DNA of 64,000 nt, taken from assembly GCA_036850595.1 (NCBI GenBank), contig CM072155.1, forward strand, positions 4,821,953 to 4,885,952, written 5' to 3'. Below are positions 50,401 to 64,000 of the stretch, one piece after another; within the stretch, counting starts at the first letter, position 1; each line of letters opens with the position of its first letter. This DNA is from Rhyacichthys aspro. Its lineage: Eukaryota > Chordata > Actinopteri > Gobiiformes > Rhyacichthyidae. The notes beneath the pieces were generated by a model that ran no database searches, had not been told where the DNA came from, and saw only the letters and a list, made by a program, of their open reading frames with translations. Position numbers and translations under genes: made by a program.

Positions 50401-52449
50401 AATGTTATAAGGACTTCCTGATGTCTGTATCTCAAGACATGACGAGACGGAGACCAAAGGATGATTTCTTAAGTTTATTTACAGGATCCTGGATCTGTAC
50501 TGACCTCAATTTCATGTCAGTCAGATTCAGATGCAAGGACCCTTATATATGTTTGCTTTCTTTCTCTAAGTACAGATAAAGTAACAAGTTATTTTGTGAG
50601 TTTTCCCTTTACGTAAACACATACATGTTCAGCATGAATCCCAAATTGTGAGAGCAACAAACTAGACACAGGATAACTATTTCTGGCAAACCAGGCAACT
50701 GTTTGTCATACATCAAGACATTAGTACAGAACATAACAGAAACTGAGGAAAAACCTCATATCAGTAAATATAATAATGATTCGCTGTGGGGACCCCTAAA
50801 GAAAGCAGCCAAAAAAAAAAAAAAAAAAGTTTCCCTTTCAACTTCTGAGAATACATTTCTTGGTATCTGTCCTCTTTTATCCAATCAGACAGACAGAACT
50901 GAGCTTTAGGTTTGTGAAAGGCTCATGTTATTGGATGAACTTGTCTGAGATAAATACTGTTATTTAAAGGCAAGACGCAATGATACCTGTAAAAATGGAC
51001 AGTGTTAGCTTTAAAGAATCTGCATCTGGTCCATTATTGGTCACCATAGTAGATTTTGGACATGTGTTAAACAACATATAACATATCATCCACCCACTTT
51101 CACTAAAATAACATCAGTAAAGGTTTGGCACATATACAGTAGTAAGTGGGCAGCAGTGCAAGACATGCCAGCACATACTGTAGCGCTTAAAGCAAGAACA
51201 CGCTGCAAGCTTTGAAGCTGATAAGAAGATCACACACAGCAGACCGAAGCCTGTATCTGTATCTGGCAGCTCAGATTTCTGCAATTTTTTTTCAGGAGAG
51301 ACGAGACTGTAGCTGCAGAAAGAAAGAATGTGAGTTTGGAAGTTTTGGAAGTGTACAGATGGGCAAGTGACCGCACTCTTTAAAAATACGTGGCGCTAAT
51401 GGAAAGACTTAGGTTTGACTTCCAGTTTTCTGCCGTTTTTCGAGCAAAGCGTTTTTGTCTCGGCAGAAAATTACAGTTAAAGAGGCTTTTTGAGCAATTT
51501 TAATAGCACCCCTGCTGCTGGAAAATCGCCTTTATTTGTGGGTTCATTTTTAACAGGCTGCACTTCTCGTTTGCCCTTGGTCGCGCTGTCCTCCCCTGAG
51601 TGCAGAGAAAGGGCAGAGTGGGAGTAGTGATAGTGCCAATGTCGCATGTAATAGGTTCATATGGCGTGAAAAGGGATTAGCGCTAATTCAAGGTCAGTAT
51701 AGGCTGCTAATTGCTCTTTAAATGCCTGTATGGACTAAGTGTGGCGAGCACATTATACACTGCATATGCTACACATTATATCATTGACAACCTCCATCAT
51801 ATATGAAGCCAATTCAGATTTTTACGCATTTTCAGATTTTGCCTTTGCCTTGCCTTTGTATAAATATGAAATTTATGCTATGCAATGCAAACCAGTAGTG
51901 CAAGTTTCTCATTATATTTACAGGAAGTTGTTCTTCCAGTCACCCGTCTCATCTCATTTAGTTTAATCCTGGGATTAGTTTGATTCATAAAGCAATATTT
52001 CCAATGAGTGTTGGTGAAATAAAAAATAGGTGCAGATTTAACTACCTCTGAACACTATTTGGCAGCATCTAGAACACATGTTGAGTCTTAGCTGCTTCCT
52101 CTTGATTTACAACTACAAGCTACAGTAATTGAACTCCTCACCATATCGCTAAACCCCAATTTACACCAACTCAACAGCGGCATGGAACGACTCCGACACC
52201 GTCACTTCACCCACATTTACTCATTTACGTCAGCAACGAAAAAATATTTTAGTTTTGGAATTGGCACTTCATTTCAGAGACTTTTTAATGAGACTATTTA
52301 ATGTCACAGTGTCTATTATAAGAACAAAACAAGCTTTGTTCGTGGAGATGTCAAATTTTTGGTTTTTTGCTCCACTCTTTTTTTCTAGTTGGGAAAATGG
52401 TTTAAACCACAAATAATATATTGTAAAACCAATCATTTGTGGAAAAAAC

Positions 52450-52640
52450 AGGCTTTAAGGGGCCATCTACTGTTTATTATAAGGGATTTTAATAGATGAC
52501 AATTTTTAGCCCAGGTTTGGGGGCTTGCTTACGAAAAAAGGAGTGCTCTCATTGGTCGATTGGCTTGTGATATGATGTTCCAGGAAGAACTGAGAAAAGT
52601 AAGGGCAACGTGAAACACAGATAAATACTGTCATGGACAT
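52450..52640. repeat. Dispersed repeat family X, copy C
   Basis: It contains AAGGGATTTTAATAGATGAC and AAAAAAGGAGTGCTCTCATT, the latter matching AAAAAGGAGCGCTCCCATTG at 5404. Confidence 0.55.
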
Positions 52641-53654
52641 ATTTGCTGTTCTGACTTCACTGTGTAACTATTGATACCATTGGCATTCTGGGCATCAATT
52701 ACTTTACAAAACACTGACAACTGAATACATTTGCGGGTCGTGACGCCGAGTTGCATCAGTGCGACTTACACTGCCGCGCTCCATATGCTTTGTGATTCAT
52801 CCACACTGCGCTCCCCACACACTCATTAGGGGCTTCATTTACTTGTTTCTCGAAGTTCTCCTCAAAGGTTTTCAAGATCCTACAGATGGTTGCTGTCGTA
52901 CTGCAAAGATAAAATGTCAGCTGGGGGGAAAAAAAATCCAACACTAATTTACTCAAACCCACATTTGTGCTCATCAAACCTCACTTCTCTGTCAGACTTT
53001 ATTTATCCTTCACACTGAGGCGCAAACGACTAATGACTCTGCAGCCGTCCCCACAGAGGAGTTTGTTCAGTGCATTTCAGCGCCATCCGTCAAAATGAAC
53101 CTTGAAATTATTAGGTGCTGAACGTCTGAGATGCATTTTCTTTTGGATTTGAAATAGCATCCACCTCGTTTTATAACAAAATAGAAGGGGCAGACTATTT
53201 TTAACATCACTTACAAGGTTTTTATTTCTTGTCTCGCTGACGGCTCCTTTAAATAGACCTTCAAGCCTTTTCCACTCCATTTACATTTTCCATCCATCTG
53301 TGCTGCTTTAATATAAAGACGCATCAAACAATTTAAATATCTTTTTAATCAAATGTAGGTTGATAACAGTTTCATTCATCATTTATGTATTTGCGATCTT
53401 CTAATGATTTTTTTTACTCAGTTGTTTCCTGATAGATAAGCCATAGCCAATAAAACCGTATGTGTAACCTTGGTGGTTTTTTGTTGAAAACCACAATAGT
53501 CTTATTTACACAATTTACAAGGCATGCCAATACAAAAATATTTATCAATGTTGAGCATAACAGGTTTTTATTACACACTGATACAAATATAACAACTCTA
53601 TATATACATAGAACTGTTTCTATGGCAACCATCCATTTACTGCTTATTCAGAGA

Positions 53655-53845
53655 ATTCACGCTCCCAGAACACTTCCTCCAGCTCTTCAAGGAGAATCTG
53701 AGGCGATCCCAAGCCAGTTGAGAGTCCTGTGTGCCAAGTGTGTCCTGGGCTGGCGGGGTAAGGATGTATTAATGTGGAGGAGCAGGGGGTCTACTCTGAG
53801 CTCCACTCTATCTATGGGAGTGCCCAGCCAAAAAGAGTTTCCCTG
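53655..53845 (-). mobile_element. LINE fragment (RTE/Rex-like endonuclease-RT C-terminus)
   Basis: On the minus strand the frame reads LGTPIDRVELRVDPLLLHI, then SLPRQPRTHLAHRTLNWLG, the degraded C-terminal stretch of a common fish non-LTR retrotransposon. The plus-strand open frame across it is a shadow. Confidence 0.65.
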
Positions 53846-56800
53846 AGAAAAGTGATGATTTTCCCAGAAAGAGATCACCCAGATTCAAGATTTATTACTA
53901 TTTCAATGAAAGCATTGAGTTGAATTTGTCTTGGTGATTGTTCTGAAAAAAAAAAAAAAAAGACAAGACAATATAAACAAGTACACACATCTGCATTAAG
54001 TACATCAATGAATACACAAACGTCCTGTAAATGTCATTAAAGGAAACTCCGACTTGTAGGACTAATTGACCTTGTGTAATAAACATTTGCTTCAGCTATA
54101 AAAACGTGCTCTCAAAAATACTTATAAAGACTGTTTAGTTTTTATAGATTTTGAAAAATTAATTTCCATCGTTCCAACATGCATTCTGGGTAATGACGTC
54201 TAACGGCCGTCACGATCTCATTCCCTTATAGTAATCCGGTAGCAGTGGACTTCAGTGGACTCGTCTGCAGGCTTTAGTCCATTCAAACCTCCTCTTTTGA
54301 TCACTTGGAAAGCAGTGAAGACTTATGTCACTGTTCTTGTTGCCCTTCGATTGAAAATTGCAACCAAAAGCAACGCAGTGCGGCATTGTTTCCACCGTTG
54401 AAGACTATCGAAGAGAAAACGTTGCCCGAAACAATGTAACTTTACCTTGACGTTTGTCTCAGCTGCTGCTGAATGACGTCAAAGTACCAGAATGCATTGC
54501 GCAGGTAAAAAAATGGCAACTTCCATAGTCAGAAAAGGTAGTAAACATATACGATTTTTAAAGTAATTGGGAGTTTTCAAGTGCAACTAACAATGAATTT
54601 TAGTATAATAGGACAATAAGAACATATTAAGCCCAAAAAGTGCTAATAGTCAGGGTTCTTTTTAAAACACTCGAGGGATGGACCCAGTTCTTAGACAAAT
54701 CTGGCCGTCATTCTTAAAAATTGTTTGTGATCTTTATTTGCTTATAAAGAGTAAAGGCTAAAATGGTATCCCAGATTGTGATTTACAGACTTCGATACTG
54801 CAGCTTTCTTGTAGCGTCTTCTTCCATGGTGTTTTTAGTGCAGTCTCTGATATTGAAAAACTGAAAAACAGTAACATAATGATGGATCTCTTCAAACTTC
54901 ACCAGTAGCTCAAGTGCAGAACTCCTTGCTCCTCAAATTGCCGAAAATGACGTCATTTTTACAGTCCTGTAAGAGAGAACAAATTTCTCTGTTCTTGTGG
55001 CGTTCTTCTTTGTTCAAACTGCAAAAAATGTGCCACAAAGTTCATAAAAGATGATCTGTACTGTCAGTATTGGAGCTATAAAGTTACTTTATTGGCATCA
55101 TGTGTATTTAGTCCTACATTGGTTCTTTCCTGTACCAAAAAAGCACAGCCACATTCACAATTTCAGTGTAATCAATTTTAGATATTTCCATAAACACTGA
55201 TTTATGAGCCACACGTTGGCCGTATTCGCAGTGCTGGCTTCTATACCAGAACTGGGTCACCTGCCGAGAGTAATGGGTCTTTAGGACAGAGGGAGGCCCT
55301 TTTACATTATGCAAGCAGAATGGAGTGAAAGACAAAGAAAGCGGTACATATTTATGACAGTGAGAAAAGTGTCGCTCTTAAATGACCCTAAATGTTCTCC
55401 TTAACAAACACAGTGACAGAGCAAAGAGTGAGTCTGCGTGCCATGTTGTTGCCTGTCTGCGTTGATGCTGAACTGACTCACTTTTTGGAACGTGACAGCT
55501 CATAGTGCACTGTGGACCGCCGCATTACTCGTCTCAGAAAAACCCCTCTAAGCCACCTAATGGATGTCAGCAGTCAGGGACTTTTAGCCACGGCACGACA
55601 TAAACAGACGATATTTGCGGTGATGGGGACAAATACTTGGAATTAGCTTAGCAAATCCGTCAGAGAATGGCTGGAAAAAGTGGAGAGAGGATGTGATAAT
55701 TGGGCCTCGGCGGACAAAATAAATAAGTTGGTCCATTTCCTGTAAAGAAGCGTTATTAGTAAATGCTCTGTTAAGGTGATTAGAACTGGAAGGACTTGTT
55801 ACGCAATGGGTAGAGCACCGAGGGAACAAATTAAAAATGAGAAACAGTAAATGCAAACCTTGCCGAGGATCAAAGCAGTCTTCCTGTAGCTCCTGGGAAC
55901 CAAGCATAGCATAAAATCAGGATTAGAGTTTTCAAAACCTATGTCTACCATGGACTTACTGAAAATAATAATGTATGTAAATATATTTCTATTCTACAAC
56001 AACATATATATCCCCAGTGCAATTACAATCCACTGTGATGTTGACAGTTCCTCAGGGAATAGACTGTGCACTGCTCCCCATTGACTTCAAATTGGGAAGT
56101 TTTCATGTTTTTCAATTTTCACTTTTGGAAAAACGGAAAAACAACTTGTGTAGTGACCTGACAAGAAGTCAAAACCTGCTTGGGTGAAACCCAGCCACGA
56201 AAAATGAGTGAGTCTGGGTGCTAGCATGTGCAAACGCTAACCGTAGTTTATGCACAGTATAACAGTTGGTCCCAGGGATGCATTATTAGAACAGGATACT
56301 GAATAATGGTGCATTTATGTGGTCCTTGGAAACTCTGAACTCTGAATATCTGAGTTAGGAAGTCGTTCTTCCTACTTTGGTGTGTTCACATGATTTCAGC
56401 TCGGGAAGTCAGAACATTCTAAACAATTAAATAAGGAAGATGGACACAAAGTCATAAATGTGCTAATGTTATTTTTAAATATAGAGTTAATACAGTCAAA
56501 GTAGCAATTATTACCCTATTAGCCGCAGTTCAAGAAAAGGTAGCTTTTTCAAATTTAGCATACCTATGTTGAAACCTCTAGCGTAAAATACAGGATGTAA
56601 ATAAATAATAACTTAGTATACAGTCTAAATAAGCCTATATGGAAAACAATAGTTGTACTGGCAAATTATCAAGTTATTAACCCCTTATCATTCCTGTCAA
56701 AAAATGCCTAAGGTATCAATCGAACGCTCAGAGCCTGCTCTAAACAGTGGTTCGAGTTTCAAAACATACGAGCAATAAAATAAGGGAATACTCCGATTAG

Positions 56801-58814
56801 GACAAAACTGCACTCTTTGAGGATTTGTGGACCCAATAACATGTTTTTGGTAGATTGTTTTGTATGTTTGAGCCGCAGGGAGACTTCAGAGGTGAGAGGC
56901 GTCAGTTCGTTTTTGTTTCGATTTGTTTGTTTTTCTCAAAAGAAGCTTTAAGTGTTCGTGGTGTTGTTATTGTTGTGTCTAGAAAAGGTTTACTAAAAAG
57001 ATAAGAATCTAAGCTTTCCAAAGATGTGCTGCATGTGTACCTACCTAAACCAAGCGGTTGTCTAACACTTTATTTTTATGACTTAAATTAAATTACTAAA
57101 ATATCTTTACCACCAGGTTCCTCTTGATCCGTTCTGACCAGTGTGTGTGAAGGAGGGAGAGAGCTTTTTTTTTTTTTTGCAGATGTAAAGACTTTAAACA
57201 GAGAAAAAGTCTGGAATATGAAAATTTAAAAACACTACAAAATTTGACCTTTTTATGGGGAAAATCCTTTCAAGGCGACATAGGATTTTTTTGTTACAAT
57301 ACCTCAAGTAGCCACTACTAAAACTGCGGCAGAGGAAAGGGGGCGGTGCCTTATCCAGATCATACAATACAGGACACCAAGAAGATTTGAACAATGAATA
57401 ATGTGATTTTACTAAACCTAACTGTGATGTCAGATGCTTATAGACGCTTATAGAAATGTAACTGTACATTCTTTATTTTGGGATTTTAGAGCATACGATT
57501 TTAAATGAAAGAAAGCCAAAGTGACAAATGACAAAAGCCATCTGCCATTACTAAGTCAAAGGTAAGAATTAAACTGATTTTTGTAGATGATCCTAGAAAA
57601 TGTAAAAAATATGCAAAAATCTTTTTAATATAAACTCTAAGGCATTTTATTCCAGTGCGCTGCCCAAAATATGGCGGACGGGCTGTTGTATCATAGCAAC
57701 TAGACAATAAAGACAGTACATAGGTATATAGTATGTCTATGCCTTCCACTGGGTCCCTTGAAGCTTTATCCAAAACAATTGAAACTGCTGTAATTGTAGG
57801 TGACTATGCACTATTAAAAGAATACTCATTTTTAAAAATGTTACTACATTTTTTTTCACAATCCATTTTATACGAACAAGAAATGCTGGAGTTTATATTC
57901 ATAAAGCAAGGGCCACAAGATGCCATGACTAACTATAGTTGTAAATTATTGTCCATATAAGAAGTTCAGAAAGGAGGTGTGAAATTAAAAAAGTTTGCTG
58001 TCATTCTTCTGTCATTCTTTCGCTTGATGGATACGGGCCTGAAGATCACCATTGCACCGTCCTCAGAATCTCCTTCACACTGGATCAACATTTCATGGAC
58101 CTTGGTTCTAGATGGAATGTGAACTGCTGTTTCTTCCGTCCTTCTTCTTCTCCCTTTCCCCATCGTCCGCCCTCGCTGCTGCACGTCTTGCCTAATGAAG
58201 CGCTCCACTGCAGCATGTGGGTGTCTTACAGTGAGCCGCAGCAGCTCTGGGCGACAATCTGGAGGTTTGTAAGACCCTCTGCATTTCTGCACACAACTTG
58301 GACATGCACTACTACTGCTCAGTGCACATCCCAGTTTGAGTCCAGTCCTGCAAGTGTCTGATAACCTTTTGCACGGAAGATTAGGCGACTTGTCAGAGTA
58401 GGCAAAGCGGAGAAGGAATTAAAAAGTGATGGCTGTGTTACATTTTTGGGTTCACGCTGGGACCCTGAGCAGAACAGAGAGGTAATTAAAGTCGTTCATG
58501 AGACCTGCTGTCACAAGTAAACTGGGACAGCCATTACCATAGTGGGAGTTGCAATAAATGTAAGATAAGATTGGTTTGTGTAAGACAAAACGTAGTCCGA
58601 GCTTGTGTGGCATGCACGTCATACTAGATGGTTGGCTTTTTTTTTACGGAATCCCAAGATGGAGCATAAGAAATAAGACGCAATGAGTTGATGATAAAAC
58701 CGATCAAGGGCCTCTACTATAGTTATTGAAAATATTGTATATATAGGCATCATTTTTTAAGTGAGACCTGAAGAAAAAACAATTATAAGCATTCCACATA
58801 ATACTTTGACATAT

Positions 58815-58950
58815 TTCGATTTAGTTTGACAGTTTAATCACCTGGAGCTTACTGTAGCAGGAATGATCTGTGAAAAAATGAGACTTTAAGATGTGACCTA
58901 GGCTTTATAATCAAGGATTTTAATAGATGAGAATGATCAACCCACAACAG
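58815..58950. repeat. Dispersed repeat family X, copy D
   Basis: TTTAGTTTGACAGTTTAATC is shared with 5290, followed by the TGAGACTTTAAGATGTGACC and AAGGATTTTAATAGATGAG tracts. This copy joins the left half seen at 5286 to the right half seen at 47100 and 52450. Confidence 0.6.
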
Positions 58951-59999
58951 GAAAGCTTAAAGTTTCAGGTAAGCTCTAAACTTCGATTTAATGTAACGTA
59001 TTAGTATTTTGTGGTGAATAATTGGTCTGGTTTGACTTTATTTTTTTAATTTTTTTTAATGAAGCAGAAAAAGTTACGATGCTGCTGTTGGGGATGGTGT
59101 CTGAGACCGGGATGGTAAAAACAAAATACTGCAACTTTTAAGGCCATGCAATGATTCTCCATATCTGCTGTACAATATAATGTAACTGTCCTCCTATATT
59201 CATTATTATTATGTTATAACTATTATACTACTATGCTATTATTATATATGACAAATTCAATTGCAATTAATGTGTATTTTATTTACCAGAACTCTAGTCT
59301 TATGTCAGTGTATCAAGCAAATCAAAATGGAGTATGCACAAAAGAGAAAAACTGATAACATAACATTTGCATAGTGCACCTTTAATTGTATTATATTACA
59401 TGTGTAGTGGTGCTTTTTTGAGAATTTAGTTAGCTTAGTTAGCTTTAAAAATAAATTGCATATCTATACTGTAACTGAACTTGTGACCCTTGCTGACCCA
59501 CATGGTATTTGACAAATGTGCTGTTTATTTTCATGCAGGTTTGCTACCTGTCACCAACATTACTTTACACGCTCATCCATCGCAATGTGCCTCCGTGTCG
59601 GCGTCTCCGGCCCACAGTCGCTTTCATTTACATCTCATTATAAGGAGCTTGCCGCTTTACCTTAACGTTCTCCACGACAGGACCCCATCTGGTGTGTTCA
59701 CAATAACATGCATCATTTCACTCCACGCCTGAGGGCTTTAGGGCGAGCACGGGACCACTCCGCTGGATCCTGTGTAGTGGGAGGGGGACGGTGTAACAGC
59801 CAACAGCAGCACGGCAAATCGAATCACATGAGAGCGAATTTATTTCCCAATCAGCGTGGAAGAGGGGAGCACCTGCTGTAGACCGTACTCCCCCACCGTT
59901 ATATTTACACAACCTTGCACAGCCACCGTATGCTGATAGTATGTCATCAGTGACAGTTTTGCTAAAAAAGCATTTTTGCACTATGTTTTGGTTTAAATA

Positions 60000-60150
60000 G
60001 AGCAGTTAAAGGAAAAATGTCATATCAACTAATGCTATATTATAATTGCTTGGAATCATCCGTGACAAAACAAGACCTTAAGATGTCATCTAGGATTTTT
60101 TACTAAGGATATTTAATTTTAATAGATGAGCCAATCACAAGCTTGCATGT
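60000..60150. repeat. Dispersed repeat family X, copy E
   Basis: It contains AAGACCTTAAGATGTCATCT and ATTTTAATAGATGAGCC. A tail-like tract, CATAGTGCACCTTTAA at 59376 and GTATAGTGCACCTTAAA at 60592, may be a further part of the family. Confidence 0.5.
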
Positions 60151-60904
60151 TACAATCAACAGTATCGAGTAGCTTGTAGCCTCAAGATCATGTAGCCTAA
60201 ATGTTTTTAGAAATAAAGCAGCTTTTCTTTTTTGTACCACTTGCTAATGTTGCTAATGTTCTCTACACACATTTTTAAAATAATCCTGTTCATGGGTTAG
60301 GAATTTCATATCTTTGGTGGCTAATGCTCTTTTGTCTGTTTAAAAAAATATGCATCTTTGTAATAAATAAATAAAAAGACTATTTTTTTTATTTTAAAAG
60401 ACTTTCTATAATTACAAAATGCATCACATAAGCAATATTGGAGCATCCTGTTGGCTATGAGTCTCATTAAAATATTGCTAAAGGCTACTTGAACTGCGGT
60501 AAATATAGTTTTCTATTTACCAGGCTTTTCTGGCATATGTAAATATATCAAGCAAATTGTGCACAATAGAAAACACTGATAGCATAAAGGTTGTATAGTG
60601 CACCTTAAACTTTTCTGGTCATTCTTTTGAGGTTGATGATTCAGTGAAATGAGCATGGAAAATATTGAAAATGTGTGATTAAGATAGAAGTGTGAAGGTT
60701 TGCAGTGATGTAAAAGCATTCCCTATTGAGTGCAACTATGGATAAAAAAAATATAGTCAGTTTGATGCAATAATGGCCAAAGCATCAAGAGGAAGCTGCA
60801 GACAAAGGAGAAAGTGCAGGAATGTGGGTCTTTGTTGTCGAGGCTGATTAATGAACTGCCCCTGTAGGCCACAGCTGGAGCCCTTGGCATAATGATACAG
60901 CCTC

Positions 60905-60936
60905 GTGTGTGTTGTGTGTGTGTTGTGTGTGTGTGT
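60905..60936. repeat. (GT)n microsatellite
   Basis: An interrupted GT run. Confidence 0.9.
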
Positions 60937-63900
60937 AAAGGCTGGGGGTGGTGTGTAAGGACCTGTCCTGGAATTACGCCTGGTGAATAGCAAATGTAAT
61001 GCGTGTATCTTGGCAGTGTGTTTTGATAACAGGCCTGAAATTTGTTTAAGTCATTTCTATTTAATGTTCCTATGTAACAACAAAAATGGCCGCTGCGTGC
61101 CGTTCCAAAGGGGGAAAAAACAGCATGTCTACATTGCAGATGTCCAGATATTTATTAATATCCAACATATTTTCAAAGGACAATAACCTGCTTAAAAGAC
61201 ACCGTACGTGTTGCAGCCATGTTGTATTGGGGTGATGGATGGGTCACAAAACTATAGTTACTTTTGACAATTGAAGTTAAGAAGTTATGTAAAGTCATAT
61301 AAGTTAGCCCAGTGCCACGGGGTGTCTGTGTGTATGTGTGTATTTTTTGTGGGTTAAAAAGTGCCATTCTAAAGTGCATGGGACAACAATGAGTAAGTGT
61401 AGCTGTTTTTAATAGCTAACCTTCGCCTAGTGTGAATTGGCCTTTAGTCTGAGGCAGTATTTACTGAAGCCATTGGGCTGAGGCTGGGTGCGTTTTATCT
61501 GAGTTTGAGGATGTCCTACAATGTACATCACAGCTGGCGTGACACTTTGTAGGGACTCCACACTGAGAGATCCATTTTTCTTTATCTTGTAGTCTCCGCC
61601 TCATTTCTACCTTTCTTAGTGTGAAGGTTACGTTGCCAGATAGTGCAGTCCTGACAGTTCTCGGAACCTGGGCTCAATTATAATTATTATTAAGACTGGA
61701 TGTATGGCTCAAAAAACTGAATTTAAGCACTGAAATTGAATTATATATATGAAAATACTGGAGAAATTAAATAAAAAAGATTGGTTTGGATAGAGATAAT
61801 TCCTGAAATTTCTAGGACTGACCTACAAATATTGCATTACATATGCACTACTACAGCATACCTTTACCTCCCGCACTACTTACGTAAAAGTGAGTCTGAG
61901 TGCATTAGCTCTTCGCTCCACAGCAGACTCCATACTCCAACATACTTCTTCATACATGAGTGCCCATGTTGATGTGTAACTGGCCTCCGATTGATCATGT
62001 GAATTATTGAAATGAGGCACAAGTAATGTCAGCAAAGGTAAAGAGTTGTACCAGGCCTTTGCTGTTTCAGCCTTTCTGCTTTTATTCACCCATGCATATA
62101 TGAACACACCTATATCTGCTTCATATTCACGCATGAGTGAGTATATATGTTAATGCATGTAAGTCACTTCCAATTACTTGAATGCATGCTTATAATAGTC
62201 GAGGTTTCCATAGTAACAATAAATACCTGAGTGTTATCTTCATTTTCGCTCCAGTATTTCTACCTCCATCAGTCAAGTCCAGAATTTGGGGGGTTTCCCA
62301 TTAGAGTCCTGATGGGTGGGGGTTGGACCCTGATAGACTGAGGGAATGGCCCAAGGAGACTACACCCTTGGGACCGTCCTCCAATGTGCTGTAAACCATA
62401 ACGGCCTCACAAACGCCGCATTTCTCATTTCCACAGAGCTCGAGCCATATCTCATCCACTGCCTTGACAATCCCACCGAGACTCGTATATGAACAGGGAC
62501 GGGCTGCCGATGGTGCACACTCAGCACTGGAGGAGGGCGTTATCTGAAGACAATAGATTTGTCCATTACTTTCTCTACTGCAGTTCCTATTGACGTTCTT
62601 AATCATTTATACAATACGGGTCACGTGACGGACCACAGGCCAACAAGGCAAATAGCTGGTGGCCCTTTCTGTCACTGAGGTAATGCCATATTAATGAAGA
62701 GAGGGAAGAGTGGCTAGTAGAAAGGCCAGAGGTTAGCCTCTTGATTCATTTAGCAGCCTGTGGTCTACCTGCTAATGTGGGCACTAGAACCAGGACAAGT
62801 CGTAATGGGGAAGATCAAAGCTAGCAGCAGAATATAATCACTATTGAGCATGTGTGGTTCATTCTTTGATGTATTTTTTAATGACAAGTTCAGGATTTGT
62901 AATCTGGGTGAAGAGTTCAAAATGGCTGACCTCATTAGTAGCAAGGACTGAATTTATGAAAATATCGAAATGTTGTTAAGGATAATAACCTACTTCAAGG
63001 CTGCTGAAAATCATTATGACCATTATGTATCGTTAGCCTTTACATATGTGTGGTTTTTGGTTTTGTTGTTTTGTTGTTGTTGATCTGTTCATACAAAAAA
63101 TTCAAATTATTTACTCAGTCCATACCAAAATGTGTGTGTTTTTTTAATCTTGTCTTAAACTGATATTAAACCACATTTTCAAAACAATGTCAGTGCGTTC
63201 TAATAAGGCTTTACAGATGTAGATCTTTCTTTGGCAATTTTTATTTATTGTTTTGTGGCAAATATGGAAAAAAGTAATTAATTAACAGTATGAATTGGTT
63301 TGGGAACAATGCCAGAGTAAAAGGATATCCCCTCACATTTTTCCAAACAATGTCAGTTCATTCTTATATGGCTGTAAATCATGTTGCATCATTGCTAATT
63401 AACTGGTCAAGGATATTGTGTTGATTATAAATATTAGAGCTGTCAACCAGAAACACTCTGTCACAGTTTTTAAAAATCTCAGTTTTTGCCCATGGTATTT
63501 TCAATTGTCAGTTCTGCTTTCGCTAAAATGACACATTAATGTTGACAAGATGTGAAAATACAGGAAAAATAGTCATGGCCACTGTTGAATTTCACATGAC
63601 CCCAAAAAAAGGTGTTGGCTTCTAGGTGCCACATGATGTTTCCCACTTCATGTGCTGGCAAACTCTGCTTTTTGTCTTGCGTTTTACCCAACACCTAGTC
63701 TTGTGTGATCGGTTCTGACCTAAGGATTTAAAGGCAGGGCAGGGCAAAGCTCAGGGTTAAGAGGCATTAGTTACATTTAAGATTTGTATCAGCAAATGCA
63801 CAAAAACAAGAAATGCATGGGTATAAGTTTATTTAAAAAAATTATCCAGGTGCGATTTTGCTTTTTTTTTTTTTTACAACTATACATTTGTTCAGCTGGA

Positions 63901-64000
63901 TATAGTGCTTGCATCATGTGTGCAAAATATGTTACACTAAAATCTATTTTTTTACGTGACACCAGAACTCAAAGACAGTATCTCTGTTTTTGCTCTGTCA

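Larger units (their letters stand above)
42741..64000. other. Gene desert with regularly spaced GC-richer unique islands
   Basis: No supported exon was found on either strand. Retroelement and MITE insertions are listed separately. Between them lie repeat-free islands near 43850-44240, 46390-46790, 48400-48880, 51380-51740, 52740-53300, 55480-55900, 58020-58560, 59540-59960 and 62280-62860. Several carry open frames of 80-130 codons without splice sites or recognisable protein, which I regard as chance. Confidence 0.4.

Noticed and set aside
53460..53846. A 128-codon plus-strand open frame
   Set aside because: Its second half is antisense to a degraded LINE ORF2 fragment.
1..64000. CRISPR arrays, operons, phage or toxin-antitoxin systems
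   Set aside because: No direct-repeat/spacer pattern, ribosome-binding sites or clustered intronless genes; the whole window is vertebrate nuclear DNA.

Overview
The window reads as AT-rich nuclear DNA of a ray-finned (teleost) fish. It holds introns with GT/AG boundaries and a vertebrate paralemmin gene. It also holds many fish-type interspersed repeats: Tc1-like elements, hAT-type MITEs, tRNA-headed SINEs and truncated LINE ends. I see no bacterial operon, CRISPR array, phage or other prokaryote-like system.

The core is a pair of minus-strand genes. Upstream (higher coordinates) is a paralemmin gene whose CDS is 28470-28425 joined to 25900-25044, 300 aa, ending in the CaaX box CTVM. Two possible 5' UTR exons lie near 37.8 and 42.3 kb. 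Downstream is a MISP/AKAP2-family gene with CDS 20713-18313, 15442-15357 and 15194-15090, 863 aa. All joins were checked for phase. Vertebrates carry this arrangement repeatedly (PALM-MISP, PALM2-AKAP2, PALM3-MISP3). The C-terminal KTCQCC of the paralemmin fits the PALM3-MISP3 copy best. The two CDSs cannot be spliced in frame through the visible sites, so here they look like separate genes.

The left 15 kb is repeat-rich. It carries one phase-consistent pair of plus-strand coding exons of unknown identity (12260-12498), converging on the MISP/AKAP2 gene. A possible minus-strand terminal exon lies at 212-369. Dated insertions include two hAT MITEs with 8-bp target duplications, two Tc1-type elements with TA duplications, a SINE with a perfect 12-bp duplication, and a LINE nested inside a Tc1 element.

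The right part, about 29-64 kb, is a gene-poor tract. Repeat-free, more GC-rich islands are spaced through it and look like candidate cis-regulatory elements. A 72-bp near-perfect palindrome at 31009-31080 is the strangest local structure. No clearly new biological system was found. The most interesting points are the apparent start of the paralemmin downstream of the family's coiled coil, the palindrome, and the regulatory-desert pattern.
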